From: Vicinamibacteria bacterium
GTDB lineage: Bacteria; Acidobacteriota; Vicinamibacteria; Vicinamibacterales; UBA2999
Assembly: GCA_025938035.1 (NCBI GenBank)
Contig: JAICQE010000040.1
Span: 1-27,254, forward strand
Reading direction: 5' to 3'
DNA length: 27,254 nucleotides
The position numbers were made by a program, and so were the translations under genes. Below the pieces are notes generated by a model. That model made no database searches. It was not told the DNA's origin and worked only from the letters and a program-made list of their open reading frames with translations. Position 1 is the stretch's first letter; every line of letters begins with the position of its first letter. Shown in pieces: positions 7,091 through 13,505 of this stretch.

Positions 7091-7975
7091 CTACGGCGTT
7101 TTCTCTCTGGCCAGTCGCGTGCGCAATCCGGTCTCCGCCCTGTTTGCATAGCGGGTGCAATGGCCACGCTCGATGAGCGCCTGCCTGTCGCCGGCATCAC
7201 GCTTCGCGACACGGCCCCAGAGCCCCGACGCATCCGGATGCGGTGTGAGCAGCAGGTCGCACGGCGTCTTCCGCAGAAACGCGATGCTCTTCTCGAAGTC
7301 GGCAACGGCCCGCGGATACGTCGTGCTGCTGCTGAATTTGAACGCGTCGGCAGACACAGCCGTCATGCTGTCCGCGTAAACGATATTCAGGCATTCCGAT
7401 CCTTCGCAGGACCTCCAGGTCCAACTCGTCCCGCCAGGGGTATGGCCGCCAGTGAAGTGTCCCTGGATGGCGAGCGATCCGACACGCAGGACCTCCCCAT
7501 CGGCAATGACTCGCACGTTTGAAACGCGGTCGATCGGCACCGCAAGACCGTACTGCGGATCGTCCGGACCGGACCGCCCGCTTCTGAATACCGCGGCGCT
7601 CGACGGCGACGCCGCGACCCGCGCTCCGCTCAGCCGCTGGAGCGCTCCGATACCACCGGCGTGGTCGTAGTGGACGTGCGAATTGACGATCAGCTCCACG
7701 TCCTCCACGCGGAAACCGAGGGTGCGGATGTGGTCGGCGATCATCGCGGCCGACTCCGGCAGCGCTCCGTCGATGAGGACGTGGCCTTTTTCCGAGGTGA
7801 TCAGGACGGCGCTCAGCCCGCGGGTGCCGACGTAGTAGGTGTTGCCGAAGATTCGAAAGGGCGCCTGTCCCTGCGTCCACTCCGGCGGGCTCGATGGCGG
7901 GAGGCCAGTTTGTCGAGCGAACGCGGGCAAAACCGCAACAATCGCGGCAATAGCGGTAACAGCGGCTGTAATCAT
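7091..7975 (-). CDS. Subclass B3 metallo-beta-lactamase
   Basis: 294 aa with a signal peptide (MITAAVTAIAAIVAVLPAFA), so periplasmic. It has the B3 zinc-ligand set: H100-x-H102-x-D104-H105 in NSHVHYDHAGG, H178 in GGHTPGGTSWTW and H246 in LTPHPDASGLW. Zn1 would be bound by H100/H102/H178 and Zn2 by D104/H105/H246. Length and motif spacing match B3 enzymes, which hydrolyse beta-lactams including carbapenems. Many environmental B3-like proteins have unproven or other hydrolase activity, so resistance is not demonstrated. A modest ribosome site (GCAGGA) precedes the ATG, and a possible -10 GATACT lies further upstream. The gene is divergent from the cold-shock gene with no resistance regulator nearby, which suggests a core chromosomal gene. 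Confidence 0.92.
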   Translation of the reverse strand: MITAAVTAIAAIVAVLPAFARQTGLPPSSPPEWTQGQAPFRIFGNTYYVGTRGLSAVLITSEKGHVLIDGALPESAAMIADHIRTLGFRVEDVELIVNSHVHYDHAGGIGALQRLSGARVAASPSSAAVFRSGRSGPDDPQYGLAVPIDRVSNVRVIADGEVLRVGSLAIQGHFTGGHTPGGTSWTWRSCEGSECLNIVYADSMTAVSADAFKFSSSTTYPRAVADFEKSIAFLRKTPCDLLLTPHPDASGLWGRVAKRDAGDRQALIERGHCTRYANRAETGLRTRLAREKTP

Positions 7976-8110
7976 TCGGCATCCTGCGGTCGAGCTCAGC
8001 CGTGCAATTCAGCTGAGTATCGCACTTAATTCGGCGCGATGTGTGCGATCGAATTCACAATAGTAGGGACGCTGATACCCCCGGCTCATCAGCGACGAAA
8101 GGATCGGACG

Positions 8111-8314
8111 ATGGCGACGACGAACGGCACGATCAAGCGGATTACCGACAAGGGCTTTGGGTTCATTGCAGCAAGCGACGGCACCGAGTATTTCTTCCAT
8201 CAGTCGGCGTGCGTGGGCACGCGGTTCGACGAGCTGCGCGAAGGCCAGCGCGTGACGTTTACCCCTGGACAGGGCCCGAAGGGCCCACGTGCCGAAGGAG
8301 TGAAACCCGAGTAG
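8111..8314 (+). CDS. Cold-shock domain protein, CspA family
   Basis: 67-aa single cold-shock domain, an OB fold that binds single-stranded RNA/DNA and acts as an RNA chaperone. RNP1 is KGFGFI at residues 14-19 and RNP2-like EYFFHQS at 26-32. The ends (GTIKRI, GQRVTFTPGQGPKGPRAEGV) also fit. ATG 8111 has GAAAGGAT about 8 nt upstream. An in-frame ATG at 8039 would add a non-homologous 24 residues and is rejected. The leader between the likely promoter (CACAAT near 8055) and the ATG is only about 45 nt, shorter than the long thermosensor leader of E. coli cspA. Convergent with the following flavoprotein, 8 nt apart. Confidence 0.95.
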   Translation: MATTNGTIKRITDKGFGFIAASDGTEYFFHQSACVGTRFDELREGQRVTFTPGQGPKGPRAEGVKPE

Positions 8315-8322
8315 GAGATCCG

Positions 8323-9513
8323 CTAGATCAGATGCGTGATGTTCGGCTCGACGCCGAGCAGCGCTCTGCCGTAGACCTCGAGGTTGACCTGCCACTCGGT
8401 GATGGCGTGATGGCTCGCGACGTGAACATCACGCCACATCCGCTGCAGCGGGCTGTGATCGGCCAGACTTGACGTTCCGTGGGCCTGCACCAGCAGCTCC
8501 ACGGCCTCGCGTGCGTACTTCGCGGCCAGCGCCGTATCCATCCGCACCCGGGCGCGCTCGACGAGATCGGGATGACGCGACGCGCCCGCCGCCCGATCGA
8601 GATCGTCGGCCGCGCGGCCCGCGTGCAAGTACGCGGTATCGACCTTCATTGCCGCCTCGGCCACCAGCATCTGAAATCCGGATGAATCGGACTGACGCGG
8701 AAACGTCGTGTGCGTGATGCCGCGGACCTTCGCCTTCGACATCACGTAGTCGAGCGCGGCGCGCGCAAGGCCGAGCTGTGATCCGGCCAGAATCAGCACC
8801 GTGACCGGCACCAGGGCCGCCCGGTAGACAGGCTCGTCGACGTGTTCGCTCCGGTAGCGTCCCTCGAATGCGGGCGGATAGGGCAGGAAGCGGTGCTCCG
8901 GCACGAACGCGTCCTTGGCGACGATCGTGTTGCTGCCGGTTCCCTTCATGCCGACCATGAACCAGGTGTCCTCGACCGTCACGTCGCCAATGGGCATGAG
9001 CGACAGCCCGAGATTCGTCATCTCGCCGCGCTCGTTCGCCATGTGGATGCCGCACGCCACCCACTGCGCGTGCAGGCTGCCGGACGCCCATGGCCAGCGG
9101 CCATTCACGCGCCATCCGCCCTCAACGGGAACCGCCGTACCGTTTGGCGCCAGCGAGCCTGCGATCCATGCGTCCCGATCGGCCGCCCAGACGTCCTGCT
9201 GCGCGCGATCAGGAAACAACCCGGCGAGCCATTCGCAGACATTGACGAGGCTCGCCACCCAGGCGGTGGATCCGCACCCTTGCCCAATCTCCGCCATGAC
9301 CTCGATGTACGTCCGGATGCTCGTCTGATAGCCGCCGAAGCGCTTCGGGACCATCAGGCGGCAGAGACCGGTGTCGCGCAGCGCGCCGACGACCTCGTCC
9401 GGGAGGCGGCGCAGCGAATCGGTCTGTCCCGCGTTGCGCTCCAGCACCGGTCTGATCGCCCGCGCCCGCGCCAGGAGCGCATCGCGATCCACAGCATCCG
9501 TCGTCAGTGTCAC
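8323..9513 (-). CDS. Acyl-CoA dehydrogenase-fold flavoprotein, group D monooxygenase-like
   Basis: 396 aa with the three-part acyl-CoA dehydrogenase fold: helical N-terminus (RRLPDEVVGALRDTGLCRLMVPKRFGG), beta middle domain (VNGRWPWASGSLHAQWVACG, GSNTIVAKDAFVPEHRFL) and helical C-terminus (AHGTSSLADHSPLQRMWRDVHVASHH). The W-P-x-A-S-G motif and this C-terminal histidine-rich segment are typical of the flavin-dependent hydroxylases HsaA/DszC/NcnH rather than true acyl-CoA dehydrogenases, and no catalytic Glu is obvious. It would hydroxylate an aromatic or polyketide-like substrate with reduced flavin from a separate reductase. No reductase is adjacent. GTG 9513 has GAGG 6 nt upstream. The substrate is unknown. 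Confidence 0.88.
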   Translation of the reverse strand: MTLTTDAVDRDALLARARAIRPVLERNAGQTDSLRRLPDEVVGALRDTGLCRLMVPKRFGGYQTSIRTYIEVMAEIGQGCGSTAWVASLVNVCEWLAGLFPDRAQQDVWAADRDAWIAGSLAPNGTAVPVEGGWRVNGRWPWASGSLHAQWVACGIHMANERGEMTNLGLSLMPIGDVTVEDTWFMVGMKGTGSNTIVAKDAFVPEHRFLPYPPAFEGRYRSEHVDEPVYRAALVPVTVLILAGSQLGLARAALDYVMSKAKVRGITHTTFPRQSDSSGFQMLVAEAAMKVDTAYLHAGRAADDLDRAAGASRHPDLVERARVRMDTALAAKYAREAVELLVQAHGTSSLADHSPLQRMWRDVHVASHHAITEWQVNLEVYGRALLGVEPNITHLI

Positions 9514-9555
9514 AGGAACCTCACGCCTCCAAGTTTACGTTCCAGGAATATCACC

Positions 9556-9600
9556 CAGGCAACGCAGGCAACCCACAGGCAACCCAGCTACCCAGGCAGG
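9556..9600. repeat. CAGGCAAC short tandem repeat
   Basis: CAGGCAAC at 9556-9563, 9565-9572 and 9576-9583, then CAGGCAGG at 9593-9600, with C/A-rich spacers. It fills the 74-bp gap between two minus-strand genes and runs into the 3' end of the downstream one. Confidence 0.6.
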
Positions 9601-10433
9601 ACACGTCCTCCCGTCAAGAACCGACGGTAGTCGGTGAACGTCCGCGTTACGCGTACGCGCGGCACCGCGGAGTTACGGATGAAAGTAACCGACTCGACCC
9701 GCGCGGGCAGCAGCAGGAGCTCGTCGGGATCCATGAACGCGAAGAGCTTGTAGTCGATCGCCGTATCCGCGCGCTCGGCGACGAAGTCCGGCGCATGTGG
9801 GTCGCCGTCGGGCCCCGGCAGGCTGACACGGCCGCCGAGGCGCTCCTCGAATCGCAGCACGGCGCCGGTCACCGGATTGACCCAGATGCGGCCGCGCGTG
9901 CGGCCGAAGGTGTCCACCCAGCCGCACTTGCCGTCCCAGCGAACGCTCGGCGATTCGGCGGTCTTCGGCTCGTAGTCGATGCGCTGCGCGCGTCCGGCAC
10001 CGATCGTCTCCACGCGTCCGACGGAAAAACGGACCTTGTCACGATTGGCGGCGAGCAGAAAGGCCAGCGGCTCGAGCGTGAACGATCGCGGATCGAGGCA
10101 GGCTGGTTGATCGCGCGGACCGAGCCGCGGGCCACCGGCGCTGATCAATTCGCGAACCGCGCGCGGCTGCGCGCCCTGCGCATCCCACTCGATGCGCACT
10201 TCGTTGACGATACGCCGCGCCGGCCCCTCCTCTTCCAGGCTCCGCGACACGGGCTGGATGATCACCGTCTCGGTGGCGACGATCGTCTGCGCCCGCGCGT
10301 AGTAGCGCTCGACATAGCCGCCCACGCGCTCGATCAGATCCGCGTCTTTCGTCTGGGCCGCGCCGGCCGTAACCGCAACGAACGTGAACACGAACCGGGA
10401 AGCGAGCACCGGGAAGCGTGAACGGCCGTGCAC
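9588..10433 (-). CDS. Exported protein of unknown function
   Basis: 281 aa with a GTG start and an N-terminal signal segment (ASRFVFTFVAVTAGAAQ). After it comes a helical stretch (DLIERVGGYVERYYARAQTIVATETV), which often marks a family of Acidobacteria secreted proteins. The remainder is beta-like, with a run (WDGKCGWVDTFGRTRGRIWVNPVTGAVLRFEER) that resembles lipoprotein-localisation LolA/outer-membrane sorting folds in rhythm, though I cannot assign it. It follows the exported protein at 10436 with a 2-nt gap. The ribosome site (GGAAG) lies inside that gene's last codons, so the two are translationally coupled. Confidence 0.78.
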   Translation of the reverse strand: MHGRSRFPVLASRFVFTFVAVTAGAAQTKDADLIERVGGYVERYYARAQTIVATETVIIQPVSRSLEEEGPARRIVNEVRIEWDAQGAQPRAVRELISAGGPRLGPRDQPACLDPRSFTLEPLAFLLAANRDKVRFSVGRVETIGAGRAQRIDYEPKTAESPSVRWDGKCGWVDTFGRTRGRIWVNPVTGAVLRFEERLGGRVSLPGPDGDPHAPDFVAERADTAIDYKLFAFMDPDELLLLPARVESVTFIRNSAVPRVRVTRTFTDYRRFLTGGRVLPG

Positions 10434-10435
10434 CG

Positions 10436-11167
10436 TTACTTCCAGGTCACTTCCATCCCGAAGAAGTGCATGAACACTTCCCGCGCGGGCGTATTCTTCG
10501 GGTTCTGCTGCGGGCTGCGGATATAGAAGTCAATCTGCTGCGTCGCCGGATTGACTTCTCCCGCGGCGCCCTTCTTGTTCGCCATCGGATAGTTGACGCG
10601 GAGCGTCTTCCGGTCGCGGATGCCCTGCGTGACCATGAAGTGCATCTCGTAGTTGTCGTAGAGCGGCTTGCCGTTCAGCGTCGCGTGGCCGAAGCCCCAG
10701 CCGGCCAGATAGACGAACGTCTTCGGCCAGTTGTTGTCGCCGCATCCCGAATCGCTGCCGTGCTCGTGCAGGTAGGCGACGATACCGCCGTTCTGACACG
10801 GACTGAACTCGTTGAACCTGTCGATGGCCAGCACAAGATCGCCTTCGGGAATCTTCAGGCGCGCTTCGAACCTGCCGGTGTTCTTGATCTCGTCAACGTC
10901 GATCTCCGCCGTCCCGCTCGCCGGACGGAGGGTTTTGCCGGCGTTGTCCAGGTGATCCCAGCCGACGGGATCCTTGAGTCCGCCCACCATGTAGATCCGG
11001 TTCGCGGAGATGACGAAATGGCCGTCATAGAGGTCATGCTGCTCGGGAGCGAAGACCGTGATAGGCGCGCCAGGCTGCTGGCGCGGATCGGGTTTCTGCT
11101 GCGCAACGAGCGCAGCGGCTGGACCAACGACACAGAGCGAAAGCACAGCAATGGTTTGAATCCGCAT
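10436..11167 (-). CDS. Exported protein of unknown function
   Basis: 243 aa with signal peptide MRIQTIAVLSLCVVGPAAALVAQQ. The mature part is beta-rich and holds two cysteines (SPCQNGG, SGCGDNNW) likely to form a disulfide. Repeated polar-aromatic stretches (DLYDGHFVISANRIYMVGG, YLAGWGFGHATLNGKPLYDNYEMHFMV) suggest a compact beta-sandwich or an enzyme-like periplasmic domain. No family recognised. First gene of a two-gene unit with the one at 9588. The start has a -10-like TACAAT 6 nt upstream and no Shine-Dalgarno, so its mRNA may be leaderless. Confidence 0.78.
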   Translation of the reverse strand: MRIQTIAVLSLCVVGPAAALVAQQKPDPRQQPGAPITVFAPEQHDLYDGHFVISANRIYMVGGLKDPVGWDHLDNAGKTLRPASGTAEIDVDEIKNTGRFEARLKIPEGDLVLAIDRFNEFSPCQNGGIVAYLHEHGSDSGCGDNNWPKTFVYLAGWGFGHATLNGKPLYDNYEMHFMVTQGIRDRKTLRVNYPMANKKGAAGEVNPATQQIDFYIRSPQQNPKNTPAREVFMHFFGMEVTWK

Positions 11168-11173
11168 GCGGCG

Positions 11174-11179
11174 ATTGTA
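11174..11179 (-). promoter_or_regulatory. -10 box (TACAAT) for a leaderless mRNA
   Basis: On the minus strand TACAAT (5 of 6 to consensus) ends 6 nt before the ATG at 11167, placing the transcription start at or next to the start codon. No ribosome binding site intervenes. No clear -35. Confidence 0.55.
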
Positions 11180-11217
11180 GTCCCGTGCTACCTTACGCCC
11201 CCGGTTGGCGTTGTTTT

Positions 11218-11277
11218 AGGGATCAGGGATCAGGGATCAGGGATCAGGGATCAGGGATCGGAAATTAGTGATTAGTG
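11218..11277. repeat. Heptamer arrays: AGGGATC x6 then ATTAGTG x2
   Basis: Six perfect copies of AGGGATC occupy 11218-11259. After GGAA, two perfect copies of ATTAGTG occupy 11264-11277, followed by ATT. Both units are 7 nt. The array lies in the divergent gap between the exported protein (minus) and the lectin-like gene (plus), just upstream of the latter's ribosome site. Confidence 0.95.
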
Positions 11278-11302
11278 ATTGATTTCTCATCGAGGAGAAG
11301 CA

Positions 11303-12088
11303 ATGCGAAGGATGAACTCTCTCACGGCGGCGATGGCGTTCGCCGCGATTGGATCATTGGTGGCGTTCGCGCAGGCACCGCAGCAGCCGCCGGCCGGGCA
11401 GGCGCCGGCCGCGGGAGCGCAGCAGCCGGCAGGCCGGGGCCAGGGCGGCGGGCGCGGCGCGCCGCAGCCGACGTCGTTCTTCATCACCAGCGTCGGCAAG
11501 GGTGACGGCGCGAATTACGGCGGGCTCGCCGGCGCCGACGCCTACTGTGCGGAACGCGCCAAGGCGGCAAACATTCCCACGCCGCAGGGACGAACGTGGC
11601 GGGCATACCTGAGCGCCACCGCGCAGGGCGGACAGCCCGCCGTGAACGCACGCGATCGCATCGGTGCCGGCCCGTGGCACAACGCGCGCGGCGCGCTCAT
11701 CGCCAATAACGTCGCGGATCTGCACGGCGACATCGAGCGCGACCGGAACCAGATCAACAAGACGAACGCGCTGGACGAGAACGCGATGCCGATCGCCGGC
11801 GTCGGCGACAAGCCGAACCAGCACGACATCATCACCGGTTCGGACTCGCTCGGCCGCGCACGCGCCAGCGAAACGGTGGACACGACCTGCAGCAACTACA
11901 CGAGCAATCAGGATCCGCCGCAGGGTACCGCGCGCGGGCAGGGCCCCGGCGTCTGGCTGGGACACCACGATCGCACGGGCGGCGGCAACAGCTCGTGGAA
12001 CGCGGCGCACAAGTCCGGCGGATGCAGCCAGCCGGCGCTGGTCGCTACGGGTGGTGCGGGATTGTTGTACTGCTTCGCGGCGAACTGA
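11303..12088 (+). CDS. Exported protein with a C-type-lectin/DUF1554-like domain
   Basis: 261 aa. Signal peptide (LTAAMAFAAIGSLVAFA), then a low-complexity linker of P, Q, A and G (residues about 27-55), then a globular domain. The domain pattern GGLAGADAYCAERAKAA, TWRAYLSATA, and the end WNAAHKSGGCSQPALVATGGAGLLYCFA resembles the C-type-lectin/endostatin-like fold found in DUF1554 and similar proteins. Three cysteines (AYCAE, TTCSN, GGCSQ) plus LYCFA could give two disulfides. ATG 11303 is chosen because GAGGAG ends 5 nt upstream. An ATG at 11279 lies inside the heptamer region. Probably secreted and carbohydrate- or protein-binding. The domain assignment is a resemblance only. Confidence 0.8.
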   Translation: MRRMNSLTAAMAFAAIGSLVAFAQAPQQPPAGQAPAAGAQQPAGRGQGGGRGAPQPTSFFITSVGKGDGANYGGLAGADAYCAERAKAANIPTPQGRTWRAYLSATAQGGQPAVNARDRIGAGPWHNARGALIANNVADLHGDIERDRNQINKTNALDENAMPIAGVGDKPNQHDIITGSDSLGRARASETVDTTCSNYTSNQDPPQGTARGQGPGVWLGHHDRTGGGNSSWNAAHKSGGCSQPALVATGGAGLLYCFAAN

Positions 12089-12093
12089 ACGGC

Positions 12094-12147
12094 TCGAACG
12101 ATTCGAACGATTCGAACGTTTCGAACGTTTCGAACGTTTCGAACGAT
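12094..12147. repeat. 9-nt tandem repeat TCGAACGWT x6
   Basis: Six contiguous 9-nt units: TCGAACGAT, TCGAACGAT, TCGAACGTT three times, TCGAACGAT. Each junction creates TTCGAA or AACGTT palindromes. The array fills exactly the gap between the lectin-like gene stop (12088) and the stop of the convergent small basic protein (12148). Confidence 0.95.
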
Positions 12148-12363
12148 TTACTCTTCCTGCTCTTCGACCTGCCAGTCGGCAAGCGGCTGCGGGCCGAGCT
12201 TGATGTGAGCGATGTCCGGATCCTCGCCGCCAGTCGTCGAGGGTCCGGCCTGATGTTTCTTTTCCTTCACATCCAGACGACGTGCAGCCTTCTGCTGGCG
12301 GCGCTCGAGTAGTGCCTTTTCGCGTTCACGTTTAGCGGCCGTTGGTCTGGCGTTTCGAGCCAT
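12148..12363 (-). CDS. Small basic conserved protein, 71 aa
   Basis: 71 residues: a highly charged Arg/Lys/Glu helix (RPTAAKREREKALLERRQQK through about residue 38), predicted coiled-coil-like, then a short flexible tail with GGEDPDIAHIKLGPQP. Small proteins with the same layout, MARN-start, K-R-E-R-E-K helix and P-D-I-A-x-I-x-x-G-P-Q-P tail, are to my knowledge common hypothetical proteins in Acidobacteria and Proteobacteria. No function is known and nucleic-acid binding is a guess. It is convergent with the lectin-like gene across the 9-nt repeat and divergent from the dehydratase. There is no Shine-Dalgarno, but a -10-like TATGCT (12383-12378) would give a leader of only about 7 nt. Confidence 0.75.
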   Translation of the reverse strand: MARNARPTAAKREREKALLERRQQKAARRLDVKEKKHQAGPSTTGGEDPDIAHIKLGPQPLADWQVEEQEE

Positions 12364-12419
12364 GGGATGGTGTTGTTAGCATACACGATCCTGCTACGAT
12401 GCGGGTCTCCTTCGGGTCG

Positions 12420-12437
12420 GTCCGCCTGAAGGCGGAC
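12420..12437. repeat. GTCCGCC palindromic repeat, third copy
   Basis: GTCCGCCTGAAGGCGGAC, a perfect 7-bp stem around TGAA, followed by ACTAC as in the copy at 7023. It ends 9 nt before the dehydratase start, and its GGCGGA may serve as a weak ribosome site. Read in the dehydratase frame it would encode VRLKADTT. Confidence 0.85.
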
Positions 12438-12446
12438 ACTACATCG

Positions 12447-13412
12447 ATGCGGCAGATTCCGCTCAGCGACATTCAATCCGCCGCGGCTTCCATCTACGGC
12501 GTCGCCGCTCGCACTCCGCTCGTCCGCATGCCGCTGCCGGACGAGGTCCGCCGGCGCCTCGGCGGATCCGAGATCTTCCTCAAACTCGAAACGCTTCAGC
12601 CCGTCGGCTCGTTCAAGATCCGCGGCGCGTGGAACGCGATCCGGCAGTTGACGCGCGACGAGCTGCGCGACGGCGTGTGGACGGTGAGCGCCGGCAACGC
12701 CGCGCAGGGCGTCGCGCTCGCTGCGCGACATGCGGGCGTCTCCTGCTCTGTGATGGTGATGGACACGGCCCCCCAGGCAAAACTGGACGCGATCGAGCGG
12801 CTCGGCGCATTGATCGTCCCGGTCACCTACGACGAGTGCTGGGCCACCGCGCAGTCGCACTCATCGCCGCGCATGCGCGGGCGCTTCGTGCATCCGTTCG
12901 ACGACGACCAGTTCATCGCGGGAAACGCGACGATCGGACTCGAAATTGTCGAGGACCTGCCCGACGTGGACGCCATCGTCGCTTCGGTCGGCGGCGGCGG
13001 GCTGATCAGCGGCATCGCGTCGGCCATTCGTGCCCTCAAGCCCGATGTGAAGATCGTCGCTGCCGAGCCGGAGACCGGCGCGCCGCTGTCGGTGTCTCTG
13101 GCGAAGGGCGCGGCCAGCCGATTCGACGGCTGGCAGCCGACGTTCGTGGACGGCGCGGGGGCCAAGTCCGTGCTCGACACGATGTGGCCGCTGCTGTCAC
13201 GGCTGGTCGACGAATCGATCGTCGTGCCGCTCGACGAGGTGACCGCCGCGATGCGTCTCGTCGCCCAGAGATGCCACGTGATCGCCGAGGGCGCAGCCGC
13301 GTGCGCCGTTGCCGCGTCGCTGACGGGACGCGTCCGCGGCCGCATCGTCGCCGTCGTCTCGGGCGGCAATATCGATTTGGCAAAGTTTTCGTCTCTTGTT
13401 GGTGCGTGCTGA
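12447..13412 (+). CDS. PLP-dependent threonine/serine dehydratase
   Basis: 321 aa of the fold-type II PLP family, converting L-threonine or L-serine to the 2-oxo acid and ammonia. PLP lysine K57 sits in VGSFKIRGA, the substrate loop is SAGNAAQG, the phosphate-binding glycine loop is VGGGGLISG, and the terminal SGGNID is typical. No ACT regulatory domain, so it is the short TdcB/serine-racemase-like form rather than full-length IlvA. An in-frame ATG at 12399 would add residues encoded by the palindromic repeat, so 12447 is preferred. The closest relatives could also be serine racemase or a hydroxyaspartate dehydratase, and sequence alone does not decide. Confidence 0.92.
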   Translation: MRQIPLSDIQSAAASIYGVAARTPLVRMPLPDEVRRRLGGSEIFLKLETLQPVGSFKIRGAWNAIRQLTRDELRDGVWTVSAGNAAQGVALAARHAGVSCSVMVMDTAPQAKLDAIERLGALIVPVTYDECWATAQSHSSPRMRGRFVHPFDDDQFIAGNATIGLEIVEDLPDVDAIVASVGGGGLISGIASAIRALKPDVKIVAAEPETGAPLSVSLAKGAASRFDGWQPTFVDGAGAKSVLDTMWPLLSRLVDESIVVPLDEVTAAMRLVAQRCHVIAEGAAACAVAASLTGRVRGRIVAVVSGGNIDLAKFSSLVGAC

Positions 13413-13413
13413 A

Positions 13414-13502
13414 GGAATGCAGAATGCAGAATTCAGCATGCAGGCAGAACACAGGTCGGCGGCACCAGGATTCTGCATCCAGCATTCTGAATTCTGAATT
13501 CC
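13414..13502. repeat. Long hairpin with heptamer-repeat arms, before the phosphorylase gene
   Basis: The 30-nt arm at 13414-13443 is the reverse complement of 13473-13502 at 25 of 30 positions, with a 29-nt loop. Each arm is built from 7-nt units (AATGCAG, AATGCAG, AATTCAG on the left; the mirror on the right). It fills the whole gap between the dehydratase stop and the phosphorylase ATG at 13506, which has no Shine-Dalgarno of its own. Confidence 0.85.
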
Positions 13503-13505
13503 TCT

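Noticed and set aside
8062..8079. A CRP-like site (TGTG...CACA) upstream of the cold-shock gene
   Set aside because: The half-sites are 10 nt apart instead of the 8 required, and only the outer four bases match.
11218..11277. A possible CRISPR array
   Set aside because: Units are 7 nt and contiguous, with no 25-40 nt spacers and no cas genes in the window.
12399..12446. An earlier ATG (12399) for the dehydratase
   Set aside because: It would translate the palindromic repeat into VRLKADTT ahead of the conserved N-terminus.
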